The notes under the pieces were generated by a model, which saw only the letters and a list, made by a program, of their open reading frames with translations, was not told the DNA's origin and searched no databases. The position numbers and the translations under genes were made by a program. DNA of 64,000 bases from Levilactobacillus zymae (GTDB lineage Bacteria; Bacillota; Bacilli; Lactobacillales; Lactobacillaceae), in NCBI RefSeq assembly GCF_032190635.1, contig NZ_JAVLAS010000001.1:1550001-1614000 (forward strand). The letters run 5' to 3'. Position 1 is the first letter of the stretch. Each line of letters opens with the position of its first letter. Below are positions 35,586 to 44,040 of this stretch, in pieces.

Positions 35586-36467
35586 ATGTTCCAACAGATG
35601 CAGTACTTTATCGCCATCGTTAAAAATCATAGTTTTACTCAGGCGGCCGTCGACTGTCATATTTCCCAATCCGCCATTTCCCAGCAAATGAAGGAATTGG
35701 AAAACCACCTGGGTGTTCAGCTGTTGACGCGGCAGGGGCGGAGCTTTGCGGTCACGGCGGCGGGGCAGTACTTCTACACGCATAGTCAAGTCATCTTGGC
35801 CGACGTGGACCAACTGGTGAACCAAACCGTTAAAATTGCCCAGCCAGACACCGTTAACTTGCGCATTGGTTATCTGCGGAGTTTTGGCGCCACCGAATTT
35901 CTTCAAACGGTAGCACAGTTTACCCAAGCCTTCCCGCAGGTCAAGGTCACCATCACGAGTGGCACCCACGAGGACCTCTACGAGTTATTAAGAACCGGTC
36001 AAATCGACTTGAATTTTGCCGACCAACGCCGGGCACTGTCTAACGAGTACCAAAATGAATTTTTGACGGACAGCGACTTCATGGTGGCGGTCAATCAGGG
36101 TCTCCCCGTCACGACTGACCAAATCGAAAGCGCCGACCTGGCTGACTTACCCTGCATCCTGCTTGGTGCCAACCCGCAACCAGCACCGTCGGAAGAGGCG
36201 TATTACCGAGAAATCTTGGGTGTCCAGAGCGACTTTGTTTCGGCCCAGACCTACGATGAGGCCCAAATGTTGATTGCGGCCAACCAGGGCTACTTGGTCA
36301 TTAACCGCCGGACGCAAGCCCAGCTGGATCACGCCATCGTTAAGCTGATTCCGTTAGTTAAGGGCGGGCGTCCATTACGGCAGAATTATTACGCCTACTA
36401 GAAGGCCGACAATTCGGGGTACTATATCGAGAGCTTTGCGGAAATGTTGAAACGGAATTTTGTATAA
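35586..36467 (+). pseudogene. LysR-family regulator with in-frame amber stop
   Basis: The N-terminal HTH (FTQAAVDCHISQSAISQQMK, residues about 17-36) and most of the ligand domain are intact. After RQNYYAY the frame meets TAG (36399-36401) and then continues unchanged with KADNSGYYIESFAEMLKR to TAA at 36467. Relatives read YWK.DNSGYYIE here, so a Trp codon TGG probably became TAG. The product loses 21-22 residues; it may still fold. The neighbouring alcohol dehydrogenase and flavodoxin genes are likely targets. Confidence 0.85.
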
Positions 36468-36506
36468 GTTGACTTTTAATTAATTCTCAATGGAAAGATG
36501 ATATGT

Positions 36507-36974
36507 ATGACTAATAAAACACTAATTATGTACTACTCCTGGTCTGGCACGACTAAACGCACGGCCCAGGCTATTGCGAACGCCGTGGCTGCGGACGTCG
36601 TTGAACTAACAGTCCCCAGTCAGACCTTCCCAAGCGATATGTTTGCGACTTCGGATATTGCCAAGGACCAGCTCCGCACGGGAGCGTTGCCGCCGTTAAC
36701 CAACACATTACCCGATTTTAAGCCATACGCCACGATTCTGATTGGCGGTCCCGTTTGGAGTGCGATGGTCGCCACGCCGGTGCGACACCTACTGACGGAT
36801 TTAGCCACGTACACGGGCACCGTCGCGCCGTTCTACACCGACGCGGGGACCGCTGGCCAATATGAACAGGACTTTGCCAGTCTGGTGAACCAGGCGACCG
36901 TGAAACCCGGACTCGAGTTCCACGGGCAGTCCGCAGATCAGCTAGCCGCTTGGGTCCGCACCGTTACGGGGTAG
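36507..36974 (+). CDS. Flavodoxin-like protein
   Basis: The ~155-residue protein has the phosphate loop YYSWSGTTKRTAQAIA and GGPVWSAMVATPVR in the FMN-binding site. It carries electrons or reduces quinones. ATG 36507 is preferred to ATG 36498, which abuts the GGAAAG ribosome site. It lies right after the LysR gene and ends with a terminator at 37041. Confidence 0.85.
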   Translation: MTNKTLIMYYSWSGTTKRTAQAIANAVAADVVELTVPSQTFPSDMFATSDIAKDQLRTGALPPLTNTLPDFKPYATILIGGPVWSAMVATPVRHLLTDLATYTGTVAPFYTDAGTAGQYEQDFASLVNQATVKPGLEFHGQSADQLAAWVRTVTG

Positions 36975-37040
36975 GCGGCTGGGCTAACGCGGTTCATGGA
37001 ATGCCGAAAATCCGTTGTCAATTGAGGTTGTTTAAGCTTG

Positions 37041-37079
37041 AAAAACGCTCGTCCATTCGGCGGAATGGCGGGCGTTTTT
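37041..37079 (+). terminator. Intrinsic terminator
   Basis: AAAAACGCtCGtCCATTC pairs with GGAATGGCGGGCGTTTTT across a 3-base loop. Confidence 0.88.
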
Positions 37080-37174
37080 CTTGTTAAATCGATTCAAAAA
37101 AGAGGCTGCCATCTTCAGCAGTACTCTGGTCAATATCAAGTTTAGAATGGTATTTGTGATGCCACATCATGCAG

Positions 37175-37464
37175 TCAGGGGTATTCAACCAAGCGATTAT
37201 AGGACACCCGTTGTTTTAGCTGATTGTACACGAGCGCCAACCGCTTTGTATTATCGTAGATCATTATCTCATCACATTGAGCCGCAATTATCGGTAAGTT
37301 AAGCAGTGATTGGCGGAACCGTTTCGTAATCAGTTCTGGCACAACTCCATGGCCGCCTTGTTGATTCGTCGAGTTCCTTTAACGGTCCTGGGTTGTAAAC
37401 TGTACAGACTAGATTTCCCCGCGCCACTCACACCTGCAATCAAGATATATTTGAACTGAGTCAT
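37175..37464 (-). pseudogene. Zeta-toxin-like kinase, internal deletion
   Basis: From ATG 37464 the frame gives YILIAGVSGAGKSSLY, a Walker A typical of zeta-type P-loop kinases, then KGTRRIN and a stop. In a shifted frame the sequence continues ELITKRFRQSLLNLPII and CDEIMIYDNTKRL, the C-terminal part of the same family, to TGA 37177-37175. About 100 central residues are gone, including the catalytic region. The ATG overlaps the stop of the upstream small gene (TAATG), so the pair was an operon. Confidence 0.75.
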
Positions 37465-37673
37465 TAGCGTTCAAAACGCTTTTGGGCAATCAATTTATCT
37501 TGTCTTTTTGCCAGAGCATAATCATAGAGGACGGCGTAAACAGCTTGTTTTTGGGGATCGGCTGCTTTAACAACTGCTAGTCGTAGATCTTCTAGGTCCT
37601 GTTTAAGCGCCCAGGCAAAAGTTTCTTGGTCAAAACGTCTATCGAGCATTTTAATGACCTTCTCAGCATCCAT
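37464..37673 (-). CDS. Small partner protein of the broken zeta-like gene
   Basis: The 69-residue acidic-basic helical protein (DRRFDQETFAWALKQDLED, ending QKRFER) precedes the kinase remnant with a TAATG overlap. It probably was the antitoxin or a co-expressed regulator. Its toxin partner is destroyed, so it should no longer be needed. The ribosome site is weak, and I do not recognise a family with certainty. Confidence 0.5.
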   Translation of the reverse strand: MDAEKVIKMLDRRFDQETFAWALKQDLEDLRLAVVKAADPQKQAVYAVLYDYALAKRQDKLIAQKRFER

Positions 37674-37866
37674 TCTGTATGGTAATTATAACATGCTTCG
37701 TTTGCGGACCCATTCTCATTATATTTATAGTAGAAAACGGGGCGGGGGCCTGCCCGGCGCCCAGCTGTTCGGTTCAAACGCATCGCTATGGCCACCCGAG
37801 GCTTGTCAGGTGTAACCGGTTACGCGACAATGAGAACAGCACACTGACCCGAAAGGATGTTACCTC

Positions 37867-38562
37867 ATGGAAATCACGTTTAACGAAAGTTTTGCAAGTA
37901 ATCTCGCCCAAGCCCTGCACCAACCCGTCATTGGTTTGCCCTTAGACCTTCAACTGGGAGATTTGTATCGGTTTGAAAACGCCCAGGCGCCCTTTTGGAC
38001 CTTAAAGGCTCAGTACGACCAGGATGCGACGAGCCCGGACTATTTTAGCACCAGCGTCCAGAAAATTAAGGAAGTTCAGGCGGCCATTGCGGCGGGAGAA
38101 CCGCTGCGCGTCTGGTGGAGTGAAACGCCCGATGATTTGAGCGGTTTTTATTGGTTATGTGACCAACTCAAGGGCCACCTCAATCAATTATCTCAGGTGA
38201 AGGTACCCATGACGGCGCCAAAAATTGGCGAAACCTTGGGCTTTCGGGAATGGGCGAACCTCGGTGAAATCGGTGTTGACGAGATTCCCCAATATTTGCC
38301 CACGACCAAGGACGTGTCGTTAGCCGACCGCCAAGTCTACGAGTACGTGTGGGCGAATCTATTGGCGGAGAATGCACCGGTTAGAGCCACGGTCAACGGC
38401 CACCTCATCGGGGTCGATGAAGCCTTCTATGACGGTCTGCTGGTGCGACCGGCTGGTCAAGATTGGTCACCAATTCGCATCGTGGGCGAAACGTTGGGGC
38501 AGTACCCAATTGGCGTTCCCGACTGGTGGTACTTGTATCGTTTGGATCAATTGTCGCGGTAA
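37867..38562 (+). CDS. DUF1835/DUF3658-like protein
   Basis: The 231-residue protein has an N-terminal part VIGLPLDLQLGDLYRF like DUF1835 and a C-terminal part VYEYVWANLLAENAPVRATVNGH like DUF3658. Tryptophan-rich segments (LRVWWSETPDD) are conserved in this group. Its function is unknown; no membrane segment or signal is seen. A terminator follows. Confidence 0.65.
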   Translation: MEITFNESFASNLAQALHQPVIGLPLDLQLGDLYRFENAQAPFWTLKAQYDQDATSPDYFSTSVQKIKEVQAAIAAGEPLRVWWSETPDDLSGFYWLCDQLKGHLNQLSQVKVPMTAPKIGETLGFREWANLGEIGVDEIPQYLPTTKDVSLADRQVYEYVWANLLAENAPVRATVNGHLIGVDEAFYDGLLVRPAGQDWSPIRIVGETLGQYPIGVPDWWYLYRLDQLSR

Positions 38563-38602
38563 GGTGATGGTTATCAAACCGGCACTGAGTTAAAACAATA
38601 AT

Positions 38603-38655
38603 AAAATGGACGACAACTTATGGACCGTTAAAGCCAATAGTTGTCGTCCATTTTG
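38603..38655 (+). terminator. Intrinsic terminator
   Basis: AAATGGACGACAACT pairs with AGTTGTCGTCCATTT (15 bp), loop about 20, then TT. Confidence 0.85.
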
Positions 38656-38763
38656 ATTTAAAAGAAAATGAGGCGGGATGCTGCTAAAATTGCCTAGCGC
38701 TCACTCTGAATACCATTTTAAGGTCTAACCAAGGCCTGCTAGTGGTCTGTCTGCACGATTTAG

Positions 38764-39306
38764 TTAGACGCCGCCCTTGATCAGATTCCAAATGGCCTCA
38801 AACCGGTCGGTATATTCGGCGTCGTTCCAAGAGCTTTTAAAGTTGGGCAACGTAAAAATAGCAAACGTGGCGAGAATCATCTCGGCGTGGTCGTAATCGT
38901 CTGCTGGTAAGCCTAGAATCTCGTTCATTTGGGCGTAGGCGCCCTGCAGAACTTGGCTAAGGGCGGCCGGATTTTGGTCGATATACTTGGTATTCAGGGT
39001 AAACATCTTGGAATCGGAATTATAGGCGTCCTTTTTGGCGTTGACGAAGGCCCATAGCCAGGCGTGTAACCGCTCCTGACGGGAGCCTCGTTGTGGAATA
39101 CTAAGACGGTTGAGAATTTCGTCCTGAAACCAGGCCGCCGCAACGGCCGTCCAGAGCGCCTGTTTATTGGGAAAATGCTTGTACAACGCGCCGTGGGTGA
39201 TCCCCAATTCGGCACTGAGCTGGGCCAGTGAGATTTCGGCATTGTCCTGTGCGAGGATGAGGGCCTCGGCCGCGGCTATGATTTGTTGTTTAGAGGTTTT
39301 GGCCAT
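38764..39306 (-). CDS. TetR-family regulator
   Basis: The 180-residue protein has a TetR HTH (ISLAQLSAELGITHGALYKH, residues about 25-44) and a helical ligand domain. ATG 39306 is preferred over an upstream in-frame ATG that would sit inside the operator region. It is divergent from the quinone oxidoreductase gene at 39422, with the inverted repeat at 39331-39364 between them. Confidence 0.88.
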   Translation of the reverse strand: MAKTSKQQIIAAAEALILAQDNAEISLAQLSAELGITHGALYKHFPNKQALWTAVAAAWFQDEILNRLSIPQRGSRQERLHAWLWAFVNAKKDAYNSDSKMFTLNTKYIDQNPAALSQVLQGAYAQMNEILGLPADDYDHAEMILATFAIFTLPNFKSSWNDAEYTDRFEAIWNLIKGGV

Positions 39307-39330
39307 CGTTAAGCACCTGCTTCTTTCTAA

Positions 39331-39364
39331 AAAAAGTAACTTTATTTGATTTTTGTTACTTTTT
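39331..39364. promoter_or_regulatory. TetR operator (inverted repeat)
   Basis: AAAAAGTAAC (39331-39340) and GTTACTTTTT (39355-39364) form a perfect 10-bp repeat with a 14-base spacer, between the divergent TetR and oxidoreductase genes. It probably represses both. Confidence 0.75.
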
Positions 39365-39421
39365 AGTTTAGAGTAAGGCCAACGTAAAAGCAACTAAATT
39401 GATCATAAGCGAGGTGCCGAG

Positions 39422-40423
39422 ATGCAAGCAGCGCAGTTAGACAAGTACGATAAAAATTTCCAACTTAAAGTACGGAATATTCCGAAGCCCGTGCCCCAAC
39501 CAAACGAAGTCCTGGTCCGGGTCAAATACGCGGCCGTTAATCCGTTAGAGGCCCTCATCGGTACCGGCAGTGTGCGGGTACTCCAGGGATATCGCTTCCC
39601 GTTAACCATGGGCAACGAATTTTCGGGAATCGTTGAGGCCGTTGGCGCCAACGTGACCGCGTTTAAACCCAACGATGCGGTTTACGCCCGGATGCCCTTG
39701 GCGAAGATTGGGGCGTTTGCCGAGTATCTGACCATCGATCAAGCCGAACTCGCGGGGATGCCCAGTCAGTTGGATTTTGCCCACGCGGCGGCCGTTCCAC
39801 TGGCCGGTCTAACCGCCTACCAGGCCTTTCACGACATCCTAAAGCCCCGGCCGGGACAACGGCTGATGATTCTCGGCGGCTCCGGGTCGCTAGGGCAATT
39901 AACCATCCCCATGGCTAAACAGCTTGGGCTTACCGTGGCGGTCAGTGGTAACCAGCGGGGCCAAGCGGGGGCCTTGCGGTTAGGTGCAGATCAATACTTT
40001 GATTACCGCACCGAAAACTACTGGGACCGATTAGCCCCGGTCGATTACGTCCTGGACACGTTAGGGCCAAAAGAGTTACCGCACGAACTGGCCGTCTTGA
40101 AGCCAGGGGGCACGTTGCTGTCCCTCAAGACGGGACCCAATCGGGAGTTTGCGCAACGGAACGGTTTTGCGTGGTGGCAGACGCTCGCGTTTTCTCTGGT
40201 CGGGCGGAAGGTGGACCAGCAGGCCCGGCAACACCACGTAGCTTACCGTTTCCTGTTCGTGAAAAGTAGTGGCGCCCAATTGGCCGAGGTCACCAAGCTG
40301 GTGACTCAGGCCCACCTCGAACCGGCTATTGACCCCCATGTCTTCACGCTGGATGAGGCGAACCAGGCACTAGACCTGGTGACGACCGGGCATCCTAAGG
40401 GAAAGGTCCTGATTGAATTTTAA
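39422..40423 (+). CDS. Zinc-free MDR NADPH:quinone oxidoreductase
   Basis: The 333-residue protein has the MDR fold (YAAVNPLEALIGTG, GNEFSGIVEAVG) and the NADPH motif ILGGSGSLGQLTI near 155. It lacks the zinc-binding cysteines of alcohol dehydrogenases, so it is of the quinone oxidoreductase type. Likely substrate: quinones or enones. It is controlled by the divergent TetR protein. Confidence 0.9.
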   Translation: MQAAQLDKYDKNFQLKVRNIPKPVPQPNEVLVRVKYAAVNPLEALIGTGSVRVLQGYRFPLTMGNEFSGIVEAVGANVTAFKPNDAVYARMPLAKIGAFAEYLTIDQAELAGMPSQLDFAHAAAVPLAGLTAYQAFHDILKPRPGQRLMILGGSGSLGQLTIPMAKQLGLTVAVSGNQRGQAGALRLGADQYFDYRTENYWDRLAPVDYVLDTLGPKELPHELAVLKPGGTLLSLKTGPNREFAQRNGFAWWQTLAFSLVGRKVDQQARQHHVAYRFLFVKSSGAQLAEVTKLVTQAHLEPAIDPHVFTLDEANQALDLVTTGHPKGKVLIEF

Positions 40424-40488
40424 CGGACCACAGAAAAGATTCTAAGCATCGCTATTACCAGATGGTCCATCAGTCCTAAAGCAAAAAC

Positions 40489-40553
40489 GGGCCCCAACAT
40501 CCTGGCACCACGCTAACGGCGGGTGAGGTCGTGTTGGAGTCCATTTTTTTGCT
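40489..40553. terminator. Intrinsic terminator
   Basis: GGGCcCCAACA pairs with TGTTGGaGtCC, with an inner GCTAACGGC helix, followed by T7. It sits between converging genes. Confidence 0.7.
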
Positions 40554-41132
40554 TTAATGTGGTGTCTGTCGAGCCACTTTACGGGCTTCCTGGGTCGTTA
40601 AGACGTGCCAAGACAGCGGTACCGTGACGGTTGTTCGTTCACTAATTAGTTGATGATTATTGTGGTCGAAGGCGAGAAGCCGGGCATAGAAGGCCGACTT
40701 AAACACCCATTCTCGCCGGGTAGTGGTCACGCTGGGGCGGCTAACTGCTTGACGGCGAAAAGTCGCGCGCTTTTTCGTTGCTGTTACTAGCTGCTTTTGG
40801 TCAGGAACAAAGTGTGGTTGTGGTTGGGATTGAGTCGCCGTTGTACGGTAAATAAGCACGTAATTCTGAGCCCGAGTCCCCAGGCGGCGAACGATGAGAA
40901 GGTTGTTCGGTATGGTCGCTGGACCCGCCGAATAAATTCGATGGGTCGTCTGGACCGTGGTTCGGGGGCGCATCCCCCAATGATCAGCTAAATTGGCGGA
41001 TAGGCCCCCGATACAGCAAGCTAACAAGAACAGTGTGAGAGTTCCGGCTAGCTGGCTTAATTTTGGCGAACGAATCAGGAACCAGGCCATAAACGTTAAA
41101 CCAGTTAATCCAATGATCAAGGCAATCAGCAT
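40554..41132 (-). CDS. DUF4811 membrane protein
   Basis: The 192-residue protein has two N-terminal transmembrane helices (LIALIIGLTGLTFMAWFLI and LAGTLTLFLLACCIGGLSAN) and an extracytoplasmic domain. It is the usual partner of DHA2 exporters of the LmrB type in lactobacilli, one base behind the exporter gene here. Its role is unknown; it may assist the transporter. Confidence 0.75.
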   Translation of the reverse strand: MLIALIIGLTGLTFMAWFLIRSPKLSQLAGTLTLFLLACCIGGLSANLADHWGMRPRTTVQTTHRIYSAGPATIPNNLLIVRRLGTRAQNYVLIYRTTATQSQPQPHFVPDQKQLVTATKKRATFRRQAVSRPSVTTTRREWVFKSAFYARLLAFDHNNHQLISERTTVTVPLSWHVLTTQEARKVARQTPH

Positions 41133-41133
41133 A

Positions 41134-42615
41134 TTAATTCTCCCCCTTAGGCTTTAGCCACCACGCCACCCCTAGACCAACTACCGCAAAGGCCAACCCA
41201 ATGCAAAAGGATATCCTAAACCCAGCCATCGACGCCGCGAGGGTTTGACCAGCATAGGTCAACGGATTCGTTACCTTCAACTGACCGGTGGGCATGTGCT
41301 GACTGACGATGTTCTGTGTCACGGAAGACAACAGTGCAACGGCAACGGAGGCCCCTAACTGACGCGCCATATTGTTAGCGGTGCTGGCGTGGGCAGCCAT
41401 TGATTGGGGAAAAGCATTCATCGCACTGATGGTTAGCGGCATCATGACCAAAGCAATCCCAATGAGGCGGAGTGCGTAAATGATGGCAATGAGTCTCGCG
41501 GAAGTCGTGGGCGTGATAAACGCAAAGGGCAGGGTCCCCAGCGTTAGCAGACTAAACCCGAAAAGGGCTAACCGGTGAACGCCCACCCGATTAAACAAAA
41601 ATCCGGAAACGGGGGAAAGCCCGCCCATAAATAAAGCACCACCTAGTAACGTCACACCAGACTGGAAGGGCGTTAAGCCTAAGATGTTTTGAAGATACGT
41701 TGGTAACATCATTTCAACGCCATACATGGCCATCATGACCAGCACCACCAAAACGGTCGGAAGCGTAAACGCCTTATTCAAGAAAACCCGAACGTTTAGA
41801 AAGGGGATGTCCAGCCGAAGCTGGCGACGAATAAAGACGAAAATCAGGAGCAGGCCGACGATTCCAGGGACGAGAACCTTGGGGATGTTCCACCACCCGA
41901 CCGTGGCCACATTAGTTAGACCCAGCAGGAGACTCGAAAAGCCGACTAGGGATAAGCTTAGTGAGGTGAAATCACGCGGGACGGCTCGATTAGGCAGCAC
42001 ATCCTTCATCTGGAAAATGGCGAGAATCAGCATGCAGACTACCAAGATAAGCGGAGCCAAGAAAATATTACGCCAGGAATGACGGATGAGTAGCCCGAAA
42101 AGTCGGTGGTTACGACTCAAAATCCACCCCGAAAGAATGGGACCTAAGGCGGGAGCTAAGCCCACCACGAGCCCTGAAAGTCCCATGGCGACCGCCATCT
42201 GTTTGGGCGGGAAAATGGTCGCAATAATCGTTTGCATCAGAGGTAGCAGAATGCCAAAAGCGGCTGCGGCCATGATTCTCTCGGTAATGAAGAGCCACCA
42301 GTCATTGGTAGCGGACGGTGCAGCGTAAGAAATCAGCATCCCTGCCAATAAGAGCACATCCAACCCCAGCAAGAGCCACTTGGTCGGAAATTTAATCGCT
42401 AAATACGCTGAAAGCGGAACAACCGCACCATTAACCAATAAAAACCAGGTTGTAGCCTGTTGCGCGGTGCTGAAACTAATCTGGAAGGCCTTCATGAGGG
42501 CTGGCATGGCGGTTGCCATCGTCGTCTGCATGAGTGATCCGGCAAAAGTGGTCGTCAACGTGATAATAAGAATGACTGTTGCGTGATACGTTTTTCCATG
42601 AATATCCTGTGACAC
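41134..42615 (-). CDS. MFS multidrug exporter, DHA2 (14-helix), LmrB-like
   Basis: The 493-residue protein has about 14 helices and DHA2 motifs (MQTTMATAMPALMKAF, GLSGLVVGLAPALGPILSGW). It exports drugs by proton antiport. GGAGG lies before ATG 42615. It forms an operon with the DUF4811 gene and is divergent from the TetR gene at 42758, with a composite operator between. Confidence 0.92.
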   Translation of the reverse strand: MSQDIHGKTYHATVILIITLTTTFAGSLMQTTMATAMPALMKAFQISFSTAQQATTWFLLVNGAVVPLSAYLAIKFPTKWLLLGLDVLLLAGMLISYAAPSATNDWWLFITERIMAAAAFGILLPLMQTIIATIFPPKQMAVAMGLSGLVVGLAPALGPILSGWILSRNHRLFGLLIRHSWRNIFLAPLILVVCMLILAIFQMKDVLPNRAVPRDFTSLSLSLVGFSSLLLGLTNVATVGWWNIPKVLVPGIVGLLLIFVFIRRQLRLDIPFLNVRVFLNKAFTLPTVLVVLVMMAMYGVEMMLPTYLQNILGLTPFQSGVTLLGGALFMGGLSPVSGFLFNRVGVHRLALFGFSLLTLGTLPFAFITPTTSARLIAIIYALRLIGIALVMMPLTISAMNAFPQSMAAHASTANNMARQLGASVAVALLSSVTQNIVSQHMPTGQLKVTNPLTYAGQTLAASMAGFRISFCIGLAFAVVGLGVAWWLKPKGEN

Positions 42616-42678
42616 GGGTCATGACCTCCTCAATGGATTGATTACCCTTGAGGCTACCCGTCTCGTAACGGCATTGCT

Positions 42679-42732
42679 ACAACAAAATCCGTCATTACGT
42701 TGTAAATACAACAAGATGACGGATTTTGTTGT
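42679..42732. promoter_or_regulatory. Composite nested palindromic operator
   Basis: The 17-bp arms ACAACAAAATCCGTCAT (42679-42695) and ATGACGGATTTTGTTGT (42716-42732) are perfect inverted repeats. Inside the spacer lies a second palindrome, GTTGTAAATACAAC (42700-42713). TTGTT/AACAA elements recur, so two TetR dimers could bind between the divergent genes. Confidence 0.8.
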
Positions 42733-42757
42733 AAAATTAGGGAAATAGGGGGCTATC

Positions 42758-43336
42758 ATGTACTCGAAAAAACAAGCGGCAACTAAAAATCAATTTGAGA
42801 CGGCACTATTGCAATTGTTGACGGTTAAAAAGTTTGAAACCATTACTGTTCGCGACGTGACCGAGGCTATGCATTACGACCGCAGCAGTTTCTACCGCTA
42901 CTATGATGACAAGTATGCTTTGTTGGAGACTATTGAAGATCGGTTAATTACCGACATTAAAGCTCACTATCACGAAGTAGCTGATTTGAACGGACGAGTT
43001 GACGTAACCGTTGACCAACTGACAGCCCTGCTAGGGGTATTTGATGAACCAACGATGGCTAAACAGATGGCGGTCCTTCTGGGTCCCAACGGTGATCGCT
43101 TATTTGAGGTCAAACTGACCAAGATGTTTTCCGCGATTTTTTACGGTTCAACTAAGTCAACCGTCAAGAAAACGGCAGGAACGGAATTAATCGAGCAATA
43201 CCTCGCCAATTTATTCATTCAGACGATCCGTTACCAAACGTCACCGAACCGTTCACTATCCACGGAGAAACTGGCGCAGCAGTTGAACGACATTTATTTT
43301 AGAGGCTTTGTCACCTCGTTACATCGTGGATCTTAG
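42758..43336 (+). CDS. TetR-family regulator
   Basis: The 192-residue protein has a TetR HTH (ITVRDVTEAMHYDRSSFYRY, residues about 29-48) and a TetR_C-type helical end. It is the probable repressor of the divergent exporter operon through the operator at 42679-42732. GGGG before ATG 42758 is a modest ribosome site. Confidence 0.88.
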   Translation: MYSKKQAATKNQFETALLQLLTVKKFETITVRDVTEAMHYDRSSFYRYYDDKYALLETIEDRLITDIKAHYHEVADLNGRVDVTVDQLTALLGVFDEPTMAKQMAVLLGPNGDRLFEVKLTKMFSAIFYGSTKSTVKKTAGTELIEQYLANLFIQTIRYQTSPNRSLSTEKLAQQLNDIYFRGFVTSLHRGS

Positions 43337-43800
43337 GAATGAATCGTGCGTTCAGACTTCAATGTAAGCATACGTATTCTTAGGAATTAATTTCCGGTAT
43401 CGATGAACAGTAAATCATTTGGATAAAGTCTCGTTATAGGCTTTGAAAGGATGACTTCTTTAGTCCCACTGAAGGAACTGTGATGAAGGAGACCGAGGTT
43501 GATACTCACCTGGCTAAGACCAACTTGAAGAAAGTTATCGTTAAAACGGTGGCTAGTTCCAAGACAACCACTATCATCTACTACTTAGCAACTAAGGGAA
43601 ACGGTTAAGACTTCCGTCAATAACGGTGACTATTGCCAATGCCCAGTAGGCTAACTTTAATTAAAGATATGAATGTTTTATCAACCCATGTTAGTGAAGT
43701 AATCCGAGAGCTCAATTAATGTACGAATTGGATTCTTTTTCCGTTTTTGAACCTGATTTGAATTTGAAAGAGGCGAGAAGACTTGTTTTGCTAAAGAAGA
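43337..43800. other. Eroded intergenic region
   Basis: This 464-base AT-rich stretch holds a 41-codon open frame (ATG 43483 to TAA 43608, MKETEVDTHLAKTNLKKVIV) with AAGGA-like upstream sequence but no recognisable domain. It may be a remnant. No terminator or promoter can be named with confidence. Confidence 0.3.
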
Positions 43801-44040
43801 ATGGCTGAAGGGAAATTTGAGCACTCAAAAGAGGATAATCTGTGTAAGCTGACAATTGGGGAGAACCAGGAAAAAGTTCCCATTGATTTAATTTTTAGCA
43901 ATGAGCAAGGGAAAGAAAATAGAGGAAAGATTATCAACACAAAACATTTAACCAATGTAATCCGTATCAGTCATTCAGGAGATGCTACAGTTTCATTAAC
44001 TTTACTTTTGTTAAGCAAAATAATCCTCAATTGTCAAATC
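43801..44040 (+). pseudogene. Remnant gene, matched by a second remnant at 57100
   Basis: The frame reads EHSKEDNLCKLTIGENQEK and IDLIFSNEQGKENRGK, then runs into the IS30 end at 44041 and stops inside it. A similar broken pair, YSEDNNLCEMTNRKGK and YSILSSEQGKSKKEIK, lies at 57101-57310. Two degraded copies of one unknown gene are likely. Confidence 0.35.

Noticed and set aside
37081..37302. A 73-residue plus-strand frame after the flavodoxin terminator
   Set aside because: It overlaps the zeta-like pseudogene on the other strand, which gives clear family motifs.
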